Shown: piece after piece, positions 17,995-26,164 of the stretch | Position numbering within the stretch: the first letter of the stretch is position 1 | How the letters are laid out: each line of letters starts with the position of its first letter | Assembly (NCBI RefSeq): GCF_002250705.1 | Contig: NZ_NMVP01000033.1 | Coordinates: forward strand, 62,001 to 126,000 | Reading direction: 5' to 3' | Length of the DNA stretch: 64,000 nucleotides | From: Enemella evansiae | Lineage (GTDB): Bacteria; Actinomycetota; Actinomycetes; Propionibacteriales; Propionibacteriaceae | Notes under the pieces: generated by a model | What the model saw: only the letters and a program-made list of their open reading frames with translations | Database searches by the model: none | What the model was told of the DNA's origin: nothing | Made by a program: the position numbers and the translations under genes

Positions 17995-18503
17995 GCACGA
18001 TGACGACCAGGCCCGCCGGGATCGAGCTCGCCGATCCGCGGGTGCAGCGGGCGATCCAACTCGTCTGGCACGAGGCCGAACTGCTGGACGCCAAGGACTA
18101 CCAGGCATGGCAGGAGCTCTACACGCCCGAGGCGACGTATGTGATCCCGATCGATCCCGACACCGAGGATTTCGCGTCCTCGTTGAACATGGTCTACGAC
18201 GACGACCGGATGCGCCGGATGCGGGTGGACCGGATGGTGCAGGGCTACTCCCCCTCCGCGGTCGCGGCGGCCCGCACGGTACGCACGGTGAGCCGGTTCG
18301 CCACTACCGAGGTGACCGACGAGTGGGTGGTGCTGCGCTCGGCCCAGATCGTCTGCTCCTACAAGCGGAACCGGCACGAGCTGCTCGGTGCCGACCTCAC
18401 CCACACCATCGCCCTCGCCGAGTCGGGTGACCGGATCGCCGGCAAGGTGGTGCGGTTGCTGAACAGTGAGGATGCGGTGAACGCGTCGGGATTCCTGCTA
18501 TGA
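17991..18503 (+). CDS. iacD: Ring-hydroxylating dioxygenase, small subunit (IacD)
   Basis: 170 aa beta subunit, SnoaL-like fold typical of aromatic dioxygenases: VWHEAELLDAKDYQAWQELY, then YVIPIDP and repeated arginines in DDDRMRRMRVDRM. It forms the alpha3beta3 core with IacC and is structural. GTG 17991 is set by GAGGAGG four bases upstream and by the overlap with the iacC stop; an internal ATG at 18000 is a weaker alternative. Its stop overlaps iacE (ATGA). Confidence 0.9.
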   Translation: MSTMTTRPAGIELADPRVQRAIQLVWHEAELLDAKDYQAWQELYTPEATYVIPIDPDTEDFASSLNMVYDDDRMRRMRVDRMVQGYSPSAVAAARTVRTVSRFATTEVTDEWVVLRSAQIVCSYKRNRHELLGADLTHTIALAESGDRIAGKVVRLLNSEDAVNASGFLL

Positions 18504-19243
18504 GCACGGGGATCGCGGTCGTCACCGGCGGTGCCGGCGGGATGGGGGAACACATCGCGCGCCGGTTGTCGGCCGACGGCCACCGGGTGCTGGTCACCGA
18601 CCTGGACGCCCACGCCGCCGAGCGGGTCGCCCGCCAGCTCGACGAGAGTGGGGAGCGGGTGGTGGCTCGCCGGCTCGATGTGGCCTCGGCCGAGGACTTC
18701 GCCGCGGCTCTGGCGGACGTACGCGAGCGCTGGGACGTACCGACGATCCTGGTGAACAACGCCGCGGTCACCCAGGCGGCCGATCTGATGTCGCTGTCTG
18801 CGGAGAACTTCACCCGGGTGCTGAACCTCAACACCGGCAGCGTGTTCCTGGGGTGTCAGGTCTTCGGCGCGGCGATGGCCGAGGCCGGGTACGGCCGGAT
18901 CGTCAACCTGGCCTCGCTGGCCGGACAGAACGGCGGCACCGCGACCGGTGGGCACTACGCCGCCTCGAAGGGCGCGATCCTCACCCTGACGAAGGTGTTC
19001 GCCCGCGAGCTCGCCGCCCGCGGGGTGACGGTCAATGCGATCTCCCCCGGTCCGCACGACCTCCCGGTGGTGCATCGCACGGTACCGGCCGACAAACTGC
19101 AGGCGGTGGTCGCCGGGATCCCGGTCGGCCAGCTCGGCGACCCGGCCTTCATCGCCGACGTGGTGGCGCTGCTGGCATCCGAGGCTGCCGGGTTCGTGAC
19201 CGGTGCCTGCTGGGACGTCAACGGAGGGCTGTACCTGCGCTGA
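18500..19243 (+). CDS. iacE: Short-chain dehydrogenase/reductase IacE
   Basis: 247 aa classical SDR. NAD(P)-binding TGGAGGMG (residues 9-16), Asp34 in VTDLD suggesting an NAD(H) preference, NNAA motif (about 90), catalytic Ser in NLASLAG and YAASK. In iac pathways IacE works with IacA in making the 2-oxindole intermediates. Translationally coupled to iacD. A 47-bp repeat remnant separates it from iacF. Confidence 0.88.
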   Translation: MSTGIAVVTGGAGGMGEHIARRLSADGHRVLVTDLDAHAAERVARQLDESGERVVARRLDVASAEDFAAALADVRERWDVPTILVNNAAVTQAADLMSLSAENFTRVLNLNTGSVFLGCQVFGAAMAEAGYGRIVNLASLAGQNGGTATGGHYAASKGAILTLTKVFARELAARGVTVNAISPGPHDLPVVHRTVPADKLQAVVAGIPVGQLGDPAFIADVVALLASEAAGFVTGACWDVNGGLYLR

Positions 19244-19290
19244 CGACGCCGGCTGAGCGAGCGCCAGCGAGGTCGAATCCAGACCCATCA
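19244..19290. repeat. Intergenic repeat, degenerate copy C inside the iac operon
   Basis: CCGGCTGAGCGAGCG, a shortened middle and GTCGAA correspond to the left part of the 54-nt repeat seen at 12727 and 30548, but the inner part is rearranged or deleted. It sits in the iacE-iacF gap without breaking either gene. Confidence 0.6.
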
Positions 19291-19310
19291 CCGAAACCGG
19301 AGGTGTTGCA

Positions 19311-20261
19311 GTGAAGATGATCGATGTGCAGGTGGCCGAAGTGGTCGACGAGACCCCCGCGGTCAAGTCGATCCGTTTCGTGCGCAGCGACGGTCAGCCG
19401 CTCGGTACCTATCAGGCCGGCGCGCATGTGGACGTGGTCGGGCCGACCGCGATCACCCGCCAGTACTCGCTGTGCAGCACCCCCGATGACCCCGATTCCT
19501 ACACGGTGGCGGTGAAGCGCGAGGAGAAGTCGCGCGGTGGGTCGGTGGCCCTGCATGATCTGCAGGTCGGTGATCGCCTGCAGATCAGCGAACCCCGCAA
19601 TCTGATGCACGTCGAGCTGTCCGCCCGCCACCACGTGCTGATGGCCGCCGGGATCGGGATCACCCCGATGCTGTCGATGGCGCGCTGGCTGCACGTGCAC
19701 GGGCACAGTTTCGAGCTGCACTATTTCGCCCGCAGCCACGAGGAGGCGGCCTTCCTGCCGTTGCTGCAGGATCGCTGTCCCGATCAGCTGCACACCCATC
19801 TGGGGTTGCAACCCGAGGAGCATCAGGAGGTGCTCGAGCAGGCGCTGGCCGAGCTGCCCGATGGCACTCACGTCTATGTGTGCGGTCCGGGGGTGTTCAT
19901 GGATCGGGTACGCGAGGTCGCCGAGCAGGTGGTACCGGCCGAGCACCTGCATCAGGAGAGCTTCACCGCCGAGGAACAGCCGGATGCCAGCCAGAATGCC
20001 GCCTTCACCGTCGAGTTCGAGGGCGAGAGCTACCAGGTACCGCCGGATCGCAGCATCGTCGAGGTACTCCGTGAGCACGGCGCCGATGTGGAGACCTCCT
20101 GCCAGGAGGGGATCTGCGGCACCTGCATCATGTCGGTGCTGGAAGGCACCCCGGAGCATCGGGACAACGTGTTGACCAGGTCGGAGAAGGAAACCGGTGA
20201 GACGATGGCCATCTGCGTCTCCCGGGCGAAGACCCCGAAGCTGGTCCTCGACTACTTCTGA
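19311..20261 (+). CDS. iacF: Ferredoxin reductase of the IacCD dioxygenase (IacF)
   Basis: 316 aa, phthalate-dioxygenase-reductase layout: FMN/FAD domain (1-100, RQYSLCS flavin loop), NAD domain (105-215, AAGIGITPMLSM and YVCGPGVFMD), then a C-terminal plant-type ferredoxin with Cys264, Cys269, Cys272 and Cys302. It moves electrons from NAD(P)H to IacC. GTG 19311 is preceded by CGGAGG at 8 bases. Last gene of the plus-strand operon. Confidence 0.92.
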   Translation: MKMIDVQVAEVVDETPAVKSIRFVRSDGQPLGTYQAGAHVDVVGPTAITRQYSLCSTPDDPDSYTVAVKREEKSRGGSVALHDLQVGDRLQISEPRNLMHVELSARHHVLMAAGIGITPMLSMARWLHVHGHSFELHYFARSHEEAAFLPLLQDRCPDQLHTHLGLQPEEHQEVLEQALAELPDGTHVYVCGPGVFMDRVREVAEQVVPAEHLHQESFTAEEQPDASQNAAFTVEFEGESYQVPPDRSIVEVLREHGADVETSCQEGICGTCIMSVLEGTPEHRDNVLTRSEKETGETMAICVSRAKTPKLVLDYF

Positions 20262-20270
20262 GCGCCACGT

Positions 20271-20930
20271 TCAGGGGCCTTCGATGATGGCACCGTAGCG
20301 GAGGATGTCGCGGACCAGGGTGTTGATCGAGTCGGCGTCGGTCTTCTGTTTGATTCGGGCCCGGTGCACGTCGACGGTCTTCACGCTCATCCCGAGTCGG
20401 CGGGCGATGTTCTGGCTGGGCAGGCCCTCCACCACCAGGCAGAGGATCTCCCGTTCCCGTGGGGTGAGCGAATCCACCTTCTGCTGCACGTCGCGTCGCT
20501 GCGCATGGTCGAGGAAGCGTTCCCGGGCCGTGCCGATCCCGGCCTGCACCACCTCGAGCATCTGCTGGGGCTCGTAGGGTTTCTCCAGGAAGTCGATCGC
20601 CCCGCGCTGCATGGTGCGGACCGACATCTTGATGTCACCGTGGGCGGAGACGAAGATGATCGCGACGTGCGGGAGCTGCTCGTTAAGGATCTCCTGGAGC
20701 CTGGTGCCACTCATCCTCGGCATCCGCACATCGAGCACCAGCAGCGCCGGATGGTCACCGGAATACCTGCTCAGGAATACATCCGCGGAATCGATCGACA
20801 CCGCTTCGATACCGATGCTGCCGAGCAGCCAGGAGACCGACTCGAGCAGCTCGGGATCGTCGTCGACGACATAGACCACCGGTTCCGGCATACCCGGCTG
20901 GACGGTGTCTGGTTCAGGCGATGTCGTCAT
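20271..20930 (-). CDS. LuxR/FixJ-type response regulator
   Basis: 219 aa. Receiver domain 17-130 with the acidic pocket Asp23-25, phospho-acceptor Asp67 (LLVLDVRMPRMSG) and Lys117 (FLEKPYEP), then a LuxR-type helix-turn-helix (about 150-200: LTPREREILCLVVEGLPSQN and VKTVDVHRARI). Architecture equals StyR, TodT and FixJ. Likely partner of the PAS kinase at 12855-14354; the two flank the iac operon on the opposite strand. It converges with iacF (10 bp gap), is transcribed after iacH and the small gene, and its start overlaps the latter by 17 bp. Confidence 0.92.
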   Translation of the reverse strand: MTTSPEPDTVQPGMPEPVVYVVDDDPELLESVSWLLGSIGIEAVSIDSADVFLSRYSGDHPALLVLDVRMPRMSGTRLQEILNEQLPHVAIIFVSAHGDIKMSVRTMQRGAIDFLEKPYEPQQMLEVVQAGIGTARERFLDHAQRRDVQQKVDSLTPREREILCLVVEGLPSQNIARRLGMSVKTVDVHRARIKQKTDADSINTLVRDILRYGAIIEGP

Positions 20931-21201
20931 CGCGCCACCGCGCTTCCGCGGTCCAGTAGTCCACCCCGGCCGGGCTGACCGCATGGCGCCAGTCGGAAGT
21001 GCGCTGTAGCTCAGGTTCCACCTTCGCGATGGACCGGTCGGCGGCGTCCGGACCGTCTGCCTCGACACCCCAGTGGACCCAGTTGACCTCCCGGCCGTCC
21101 CGGTCGTGCACGAACAGGTCGACATGGTGCCAGCCGTAACGCAGGGTGTCGGCATAGCAGGTCAGGAACATCCGATGATGCTCGGTGGGGCGTGGTTTCA
21201 T
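20914..21201 (-). CDS. Conserved-looking small protein between iacH and the response regulator
   Basis: 95 aa, unknown. Aromatic- and histidine-rich: HHRMFLTCYADTLRYGWHHV followed by VNWVHWGVEADGPDAADRSI and ending WTAEARWRDDDIA. No signal or membrane segment. ATG 21201 has GGGAGG five bases upstream; another ATG at 21216 overlaps the iacH stop (ATGA). Four or more Trp/His-rich positions suggest a ligand-binding or dimeric barrel protein, but this is only a guess. Coupled on both sides, so it belongs to the iacH-regulator transcript. Confidence 0.7.
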   Translation of the reverse strand: MKPRPTEHHRMFLTCYADTLRYGWHHVDLFVHDRDGREVNWVHWGVEADGPDAADRSIAKVEPELQRTSDWRHAVSPAGVDYWTAEARWRDDDIA

Positions 21202-21212
21202 CGTGCCTCCCG

Positions 21213-22490
21213 TCATGCCGCCGTCCGATGTCCGCGTAACGCGGCCGCCAACAACCCGGCCACTCGGAACAGGTCGCCCTCGCTGCCGGGCCGACCGATG
21301 ACCTGGATTCCCAATGGCAGGCCGGCGGCGCTGCGTACCCCCGGCACCGTCACCACGGGCAGGCCCAGCGCCTGCCAGGGTCGGCTGAGGATCGGCGAAC
21401 CGGTAGCCGACAGGCCCTCAGGTGCCGGACCGAGCGCCGCCGGGCCGACGATCACATCACCTTGGCCGAACCGATCGGACAGATCCTGTTGCGATCGATC
21501 GCGTCGATATCGGGCTCCGGCGTAGTCGTCGTCGCTGGTGCGTTGCCCGGTACGCAGCAGCTCGATCAGCTGCGTGCTCACCCGGTCCAGGTGGGCCAGC
21601 GCATCGGTACGTTCCCGGACCGCCTCATAGGCCATGATCACCGGGTGATCGGCGGCCAGCGTCCGCACGTGATCATCCCAGTCGAGTTCGTCGGGTGTGC
21701 CGGCGCGGCCGAGCGCGTCGGCGGCGGCGTCGACGGCCTGCCGCATCGCGGGGTCGAGCGTGTCCAGTCCAGAACCCCGCCAGATCAACACCCGGCCACC
21801 GTGTTCGACCGGTTCGGTACCGGTGAACGCCCGCCAGGCGTACTCCACCTCCGCTACCGAGCGGGCCAGCAACCCGAGCGCATCGAGTGCGGGGCTGAGC
21901 CCGGCCACCCCGCTCAGGTCGGTGCTGCCATGGGCCAGGGTGATCCCCGCGATCCCGCAGAAGGAGGCGGGCCGGGTCAGCGAACCGGCCGTCTGGCTGC
22001 CGAGCGCAAGAGGCACCATGCCCGCCGCGACGGCGGCCGCGGAACCGCTCGAGGATCCACCCGGGGTACGCCCCGGGGCCGCCGGATTCTCCGTCGGGCC
22101 CGGTGCGAAATAGGCGAACTCGGTCGTCACGGTCTTGCCCTGGACCACACATCCCAACTCCTGCAACCGGCGTACGCACGCCGCCGAGGACTCCTTCGGC
22201 AGCTCGGAGGTGAGCGGACTCCCGCATCGGGTCGGCAGCCCCTCGACGTCGATGATGTCCTTCACGCCAAGGGGAATCCCGCGCAGCGGCAGCGGCGCCT
22301 CACCGGCATCGAGCGCTGCCGCATCGGCACGAGGATCCCCGGCGCGTCGCACCCACGCCCGCACCTGTGGATCGGTCGCATCGATCCGCCGACCACATTC
22401 CTCGGTGAGTTCGCGGGCACTCACCGCACCCGCCCGCACCGTCGCAACGATCTCTGGCAGCGGGCGGTCGAAGATCGCGTCAGCTCGCAC
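21213..22490 (-). CDS. iacH: Amidase-signature hydrolase IacH
   Basis: 425 aa amidase-signature enzyme. Lys77 (GVKDII), cis-Ser146/147 (GGSSSGSAA) and nucleophile Ser170 (SQTAGSLTRPA) form the triad. Known iac clusters carry an amidase, IacH, thought to act on an indole-derived intermediate after ring oxidation; hydrolysis of auxin-amino-acid conjugates is an alternative. GTG 22490 is favoured by AGGGAGG eight bases upstream. It is divergent from the MFS gene and shares a 145-bp promoter region with it. Confidence 0.85.
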   Translation of the reverse strand: MRADAIFDRPLPEIVATVRAGAVSARELTEECGRRIDATDPQVRAWVRRAGDPRADAAALDAGEAPLPLRGIPLGVKDIIDVEGLPTRCGSPLTSELPKESSAACVRRLQELGCVVQGKTVTTEFAYFAPGPTENPAAPGRTPGGSSSGSAAAVAAGMVPLALGSQTAGSLTRPASFCGIAGITLAHGSTDLSGVAGLSPALDALGLLARSVAEVEYAWRAFTGTEPVEHGGRVLIWRGSGLDTLDPAMRQAVDAAADALGRAGTPDELDWDDHVRTLAADHPVIMAYEAVRERTDALAHLDRVSTQLIELLRTGQRTSDDDYAGARYRRDRSQQDLSDRFGQGDVIVGPAALGPAPEGLSATGSPILSRPWQALGLPVVTVPGVRSAAGLPLGIQVIGRPGSEGDLFRVAGLLAAALRGHRTAA

Positions 22491-22635
22491 CGATAATCCC
22501 TCCCTGGAGACTCCATCGTGCCCAACATCGCCACCGAGCGGTAGTAAAGAAATCTCTGCTGTCCTGTGAAGGGCGGGGTTCCTAGGCTTCGATGAGTTGG
22601 CCGGCAGGGTCAACGCGGTCATCGAAGGAGATCCC
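22491..22635. promoter_or_regulatory. Divergent iacH / MFS promoter region
   Basis: Contains CCTAGGCT with -10-like TAGGCT (22583-22588) for the MFS gene, the same box as at the iacA promoter, and an AT-richer stretch GTAGTAAAGAAATCTCTG (22541-22558) whose GTAAAG resembles the half-site near 29254. No clear palindrome. Confidence 0.4.
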
Positions 22636-24066
22636 GTGTCCACAGCAACCGACGACCCCGCGCTGGCACCCGCACCACCCAGACGCAGGCTCGGCCGCCG
22701 CGCCTGGCTGGTGACGATCCTGCTGGTGCTCTTCCAGATCGTGGCCTTCGCCGACAAGGCGGTGCTCGGCCTTGTCGCGCCGTATGCCATGCCCGATCTG
22801 GGGATCACGCCGGTGCAGTTCGGTTTCATCGGCAGCGCCTTCTTCTTTCTCTATGCGGTGGTCTCGATCGTCACCGGATTCTTGGCCAGCAGGTTCTCGG
22901 TGAAGTGGATCCTGCTCACCATGGGTGTGGTCTGGGCGGTGCTGCAGTTCCCGATGCTGATCGGCGGTGGCGCCGTGGTGCTGCTGGTCACCCGGATCAT
23001 CCTGGGCGGCGCGGAGGGACCGGCGACGGCGATGTCGCTGACCTCCGCGCACGGCTGGTTCGAACCGCGGAAGCGGGCCCTGCCGAGCAATCTGATCGCC
23101 GCCGGTTCGACACTCGGACCGGTGATCGCCGCCCCGGTCCTGGCCTGGGTGATCATCGCCTGGGGTTGGCGCTGGGCCTTCGGCTTTCTCGGCATCGTCG
23201 GTCTGGTCTGGGTGGCCGGGTGGCTCCTGGTCGGCGCGGACGGACCGTACGCCGGCAGTGGGCGCCGCGTCACCCCCGTCAAGGACGCCCCCGCGACGGA
23301 CCCGGCACCACCGGCCGAGCCAACCGCGGAGAGCGCACCCGTCGACGAGGCCGGCGCGGTGGATCGCTATCGCCCGGTGAAGGTGTGGGCGGCCCTGGCC
23401 AACCTGACCTTCCTCGCCGCGGTTGTCGGCGGGTTCTCGAACTTCTGGGTGCAGGGTTTCCTGACGACCTGGCTGCCCAATTACCTCAGCGCGGTGGTCG
23501 GCCTGAGCCTGCCCCAGGTCGGTCTGGTGACCACCTTCCCGTGGTTGATCGGCGCCGGCGTCCTGTTGCTGCTCGGCGTGATCGGGCAACGCCTGTTGAA
23601 GCGCGGCCGCAGCGTGCAGGCTGCCATTTCGGTGCCGTTCGGGCTGGCCGCGGTGATCGCCGGGACCTCCTTCCTGGCCGTACCGCACACCTCCGGAGTG
23701 CTCACCGTCACCCTCCTCTCGATCGCCGGTGGATGCTCCTTGGCGTACCCGATGACGGCATCTGCACTGGGGTATGTGGTCGGCCCGAAGCAGCGGCCGA
23801 TCCTGATGGCCACCCTGGGCGGTGTCGCCTCGGTGGGTGCGATCGTCTCCCCCACCCTGGTTGGCTGGCTGATGTCGGCCGCGGGTTATGTCGCCCCACC
23901 CAAGGGGCAACCGGTGCCGGCGGCGACGGTCGAGGCGATGGCCAACGGGGTGAACCAGGCGTACACGATCACCGGGGTCGTGCTGCTGGTCGGTGGGGTG
24001 CTGGCCGCGCTCCTGCTGCGTCCCGGTGCCACCGGTCGCCGGTTGCAGCGCGATCACCTCGCCTGA
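22636..24066 (+). CDS. MFS transporter, probable indole-3-acetate uptake
   Basis: 476 aa with about 12 membrane segments, beginning WLVTILLVLFQIVAFADKAV and a GFIGSAFFFLYAVVSI helix; FADKAV and the RFSVKW cytoplasmic loop are typical of the anion:cation symporter group. A long central loop (about 210-255, Pro/Ala/Glu-rich) separates the halves. GTG 22636 has AAGGAG at 6 bases. Location beside iacH and the shared promoter box suggest it imports indole-3-acetate; the substrate is inferred. Confidence 0.85.
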   Translation: MSTATDDPALAPAPPRRRLGRRAWLVTILLVLFQIVAFADKAVLGLVAPYAMPDLGITPVQFGFIGSAFFFLYAVVSIVTGFLASRFSVKWILLTMGVVWAVLQFPMLIGGGAVVLLVTRIILGGAEGPATAMSLTSAHGWFEPRKRALPSNLIAAGSTLGPVIAAPVLAWVIIAWGWRWAFGFLGIVGLVWVAGWLLVGADGPYAGSGRRVTPVKDAPATDPAPPAEPTAESAPVDEAGAVDRYRPVKVWAALANLTFLAAVVGGFSNFWVQGFLTTWLPNYLSAVVGLSLPQVGLVTTFPWLIGAGVLLLLGVIGQRLLKRGRSVQAAISVPFGLAAVIAGTSFLAVPHTSGVLTVTLLSIAGGCSLAYPMTASALGYVVGPKQRPILMATLGGVASVGAIVSPTLVGWLMSAAGYVAPPKGQPVPAATVEAMANGVNQAYTITGVVLLVGGVLAALLLRPGATGRRLQRDHLA

Positions 24067-24094
24067 ACCGGGCCGCCGGAGTCGACGAACGGGG

Positions 24095-25054
24095 TCAGTC
24101 GGGAAAGTTCTTGAGCATGGCCAGGGTTCGGGCCAGCACGTCACGGCGGTAAGCGGCGCGCTGGCCGGGATCGTATTCGTAGAAACCGCGCCCGTCCCGC
24201 AGGCCATTGCGGCCGGTGCGCATGTGCTCCTCGATCACCGGCGGCAGGGCGTACCGATCACGGTCCACCTGTTCGGCCAGATAGCGGTTGGCGTGGTAGA
24301 GGATGTCATTGCCGCCGAAGTCGATGAACTCGAGCACCCCGAGCGCCGCGAACCGGAAACCGAGTCCGTAACGGGTGGCCCGATCGATCTCCGCGGGGCT
24401 GGCGACACCTTCGGCGGCCATCCGGGCGGCCTCGTTCATCACCAGGGCCTGCAGCCGCGGGACGATGAATCCCGGGCTGGCGCCCAGCACAACCGGCACC
24501 TTTCCGATCCCGGTCAGGGAATCCCGCAACCGGTCGCGGGCCCACTCGGCGGTCCCCGGATGCACACTGAGCTCCACCAGCGGGATCAAGTAGGCCGGAT
24601 TCAGCCAGTGGGCGTTCAGAAATCGCTCGGGTCGCGGCACCAGCGGCGCCAGATCGGTGACCAGCATCGTCGAGGTGGTGGAAGCGATCAGCGCCCGATC
24701 GGCGACCAGTTCGCCGATCCGGGTCAGCGCGTCCAGTTTGGCCGGCCGCGTCTCGGGTACGCCCTCGTAGACGATCGCCGCGCCGGCGAGCAGCTCCTCG
24801 GCATCGGCCAACGGGGCGAACCGGATGCGGCGGGCACTCGCTGCGGCGGCCGATTCTTCGAGGTGGTCCAGGGCGACCAGGTCGGCCAGGGTAGCGGCGA
24901 TCTCGGCCTCATTGTCGGCCATGAGCTCGTGGTGGCCCGCGGTGTCGCGTTGTTTGAAATCCAGCACCACAACGGATTCCCCCGCCAGGGCGTACGCCAG
25001 CGCGATGCCGCGGCCCATCCGGCCGGCGCCGACGCAGACGATCGGGGCACTCAT
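24095..25054 (-). CDS. 3-hydroxyacyl-CoA-type NAD dehydrogenase
   Basis: 319 aa. Rossmann fold GAGRMGRGIALAYALAGESV (10-29) with Asp32 for NAD, the active-site segment STTSTMLVTDLA and AHWLNPAYLIPLVEL (His-Asn of the HxxNP type), then a helical C-domain with GFIVPRLQALVMNEAARMA. Family members include 3-hydroxybutyryl-CoA, carnitine and gulonate dehydrogenases; which applies is unclear. Its start overlaps the upstream opine-dehydrogenase-like gene (ATGA), so the two enzymes are made together. Confidence 0.85.
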   Translation of the reverse strand: MSAPIVCVGAGRMGRGIALAYALAGESVVVLDFKQRDTAGHHELMADNEAEIAATLADLVALDHLEESAAAASARRIRFAPLADAEELLAGAAIVYEGVPETRPAKLDALTRIGELVADRALIASTTSTMLVTDLAPLVPRPERFLNAHWLNPAYLIPLVELSVHPGTAEWARDRLRDSLTGIGKVPVVLGASPGFIVPRLQALVMNEAARMAAEGVASPAEIDRATRYGLGFRFAALGVLEFIDFGGNDILYHANRYLAEQVDRDRYALPPVIEEHMRTGRNGLRDGRGFYEYDPGQRAAYRRDVLARTLAMLKNFPD

Positions 25055-26121
25055 CGACGCCCCTCGGCGAGCAGGGCTGCCAACTCGCTGCGCGACATGG
25101 TGGCCAGACCGAGCCCGGCCAGACTGCGCGGCGCCTCGGTGGTACCGGTGATCGCCCGAGCCATCTGCAACAACCCGGCCGCGATCGGGACGTCGACTCC
25201 GGCGTACTCGGCCACCGAGGTCAGGAATCCCAGCCCCAGCAGGGTGTCCTCGGTCATGTACCGGTGGGAGACCAGATCGATCCGTTCGCGCCAGTCGCCG
25301 GAGTCCACCAGCTTGCGATGCGCGTCGCCATACATCCAGCGACCGTTCTCGTAGTGGTCGGCGAGCGGGAAGTGCTCCCCGGGACTGCCGAGGGCCTCCC
25401 GGATCGCGATCCGCTCGGTGTCCAACCGGTTCGTGACCGCGCGGACCGCCGGCTGGGTCCCCTCGTTATGGATGTCCCACTCGGCGAAGTGTTGCAATGG
25501 AGCCGCATTCATCAGGATCAGCGGTGGATGGATGATCGGGCCGGCGTTCAGCAGAGCGGCGGACAGTGCGTCGCCGGCATCCTCAATGCTGTCGAACGCC
25601 TCACTCAGCACCGACAGTGCGCGCCCCGCACGTCGAGCCGGATACACCCCGGTCGGCAACCGGGTGGCACGAACGGTGATCGCCACGCTGGTCGGACCGT
25701 GCTTGCGGGCCAGCCAGGGCAGGGTTCCGGTCTCGGCAAAGGTCACCTCCGCGGTGCTGCCGGCCCGGCGGATCTCCTCGGCCATCAGGTAACTGCCGAA
25801 GGTCCCCGGAGGCAGATACACCACCTGGCCATCGCGGAGCAGCGGCGCCAGGGCGCGGGCCAGCTCCGGCTGAGCGGTCGCCGGCAGCGGGATCAGAACC
25901 AGCTCGGCATCGGCGACCACCGCGCCGAGATCGACCGAGGCCCCCGCCAGTCGTACCGGACGCTCCCCCGCCGGGTCGACCAGGGTGATCACCGGATCCG
26001 CCAGCAACGGAGCCAGCGCCTCGGCATCCCGCCGCCACAACCGGACCTGGTGGCCCTGTTCGGCGAGATCTGCGGCCGCGGCATAGGAACCGTGTCCGCC
26101 ACCCAGTACGGCGATCTTCAT
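25051..26121 (-). CDS. Octopine/nopaline dehydrogenase-family enzyme
   Basis: 356 aa. N-terminal Rossmann domain (MKIAVLGGGHGSYAAAADLA) and a C-terminal octopine-dehydrogenase-like helical domain (about 185-345) with LNAGPIIHPPLILMNAA, whose His is the expected catalytic residue, and YENGRWMYGDAH. Family members reductively join, or oxidatively split, a keto acid and an amino acid. ATG 26121 is preceded by AGGAGAG. It follows the TRAP genes by 43 bp on the same strand, so its substrate is probably what that transporter imports. Confidence 0.83.
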   Translation of the reverse strand: MKIAVLGGGHGSYAAAADLAEQGHQVRLWRRDAEALAPLLADPVITLVDPAGERPVRLAGASVDLGAVVADAELVLIPLPATAQPELARALAPLLRDGQVVYLPPGTFGSYLMAEEIRRAGSTAEVTFAETGTLPWLARKHGPTSVAITVRATRLPTGVYPARRAGRALSVLSEAFDSIEDAGDALSAALLNAGPIIHPPLILMNAAPLQHFAEWDIHNEGTQPAVRAVTNRLDTERIAIREALGSPGEHFPLADHYENGRWMYGDAHRKLVDSGDWRERIDLVSHRYMTEDTLLGLGFLTSVAEYAGVDVPIAAGLLQMARAITGTTEAPRSLAGLGLATMSRSELAALLAEGRR

Positions 26122-26164
26122 GAACTCTCCTGTCGTCGTTGCCGCGGACGCCGGCCGCACGCGG

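Noticed and set aside
25051..26121. Ketopantoate reductase instead of opine dehydrogenase
   Set aside because: The C-terminal domain with LNAGPIIHPP and YENGRWMYGDAH fits the octopine/nopaline dehydrogenase family; PanE lacks these.
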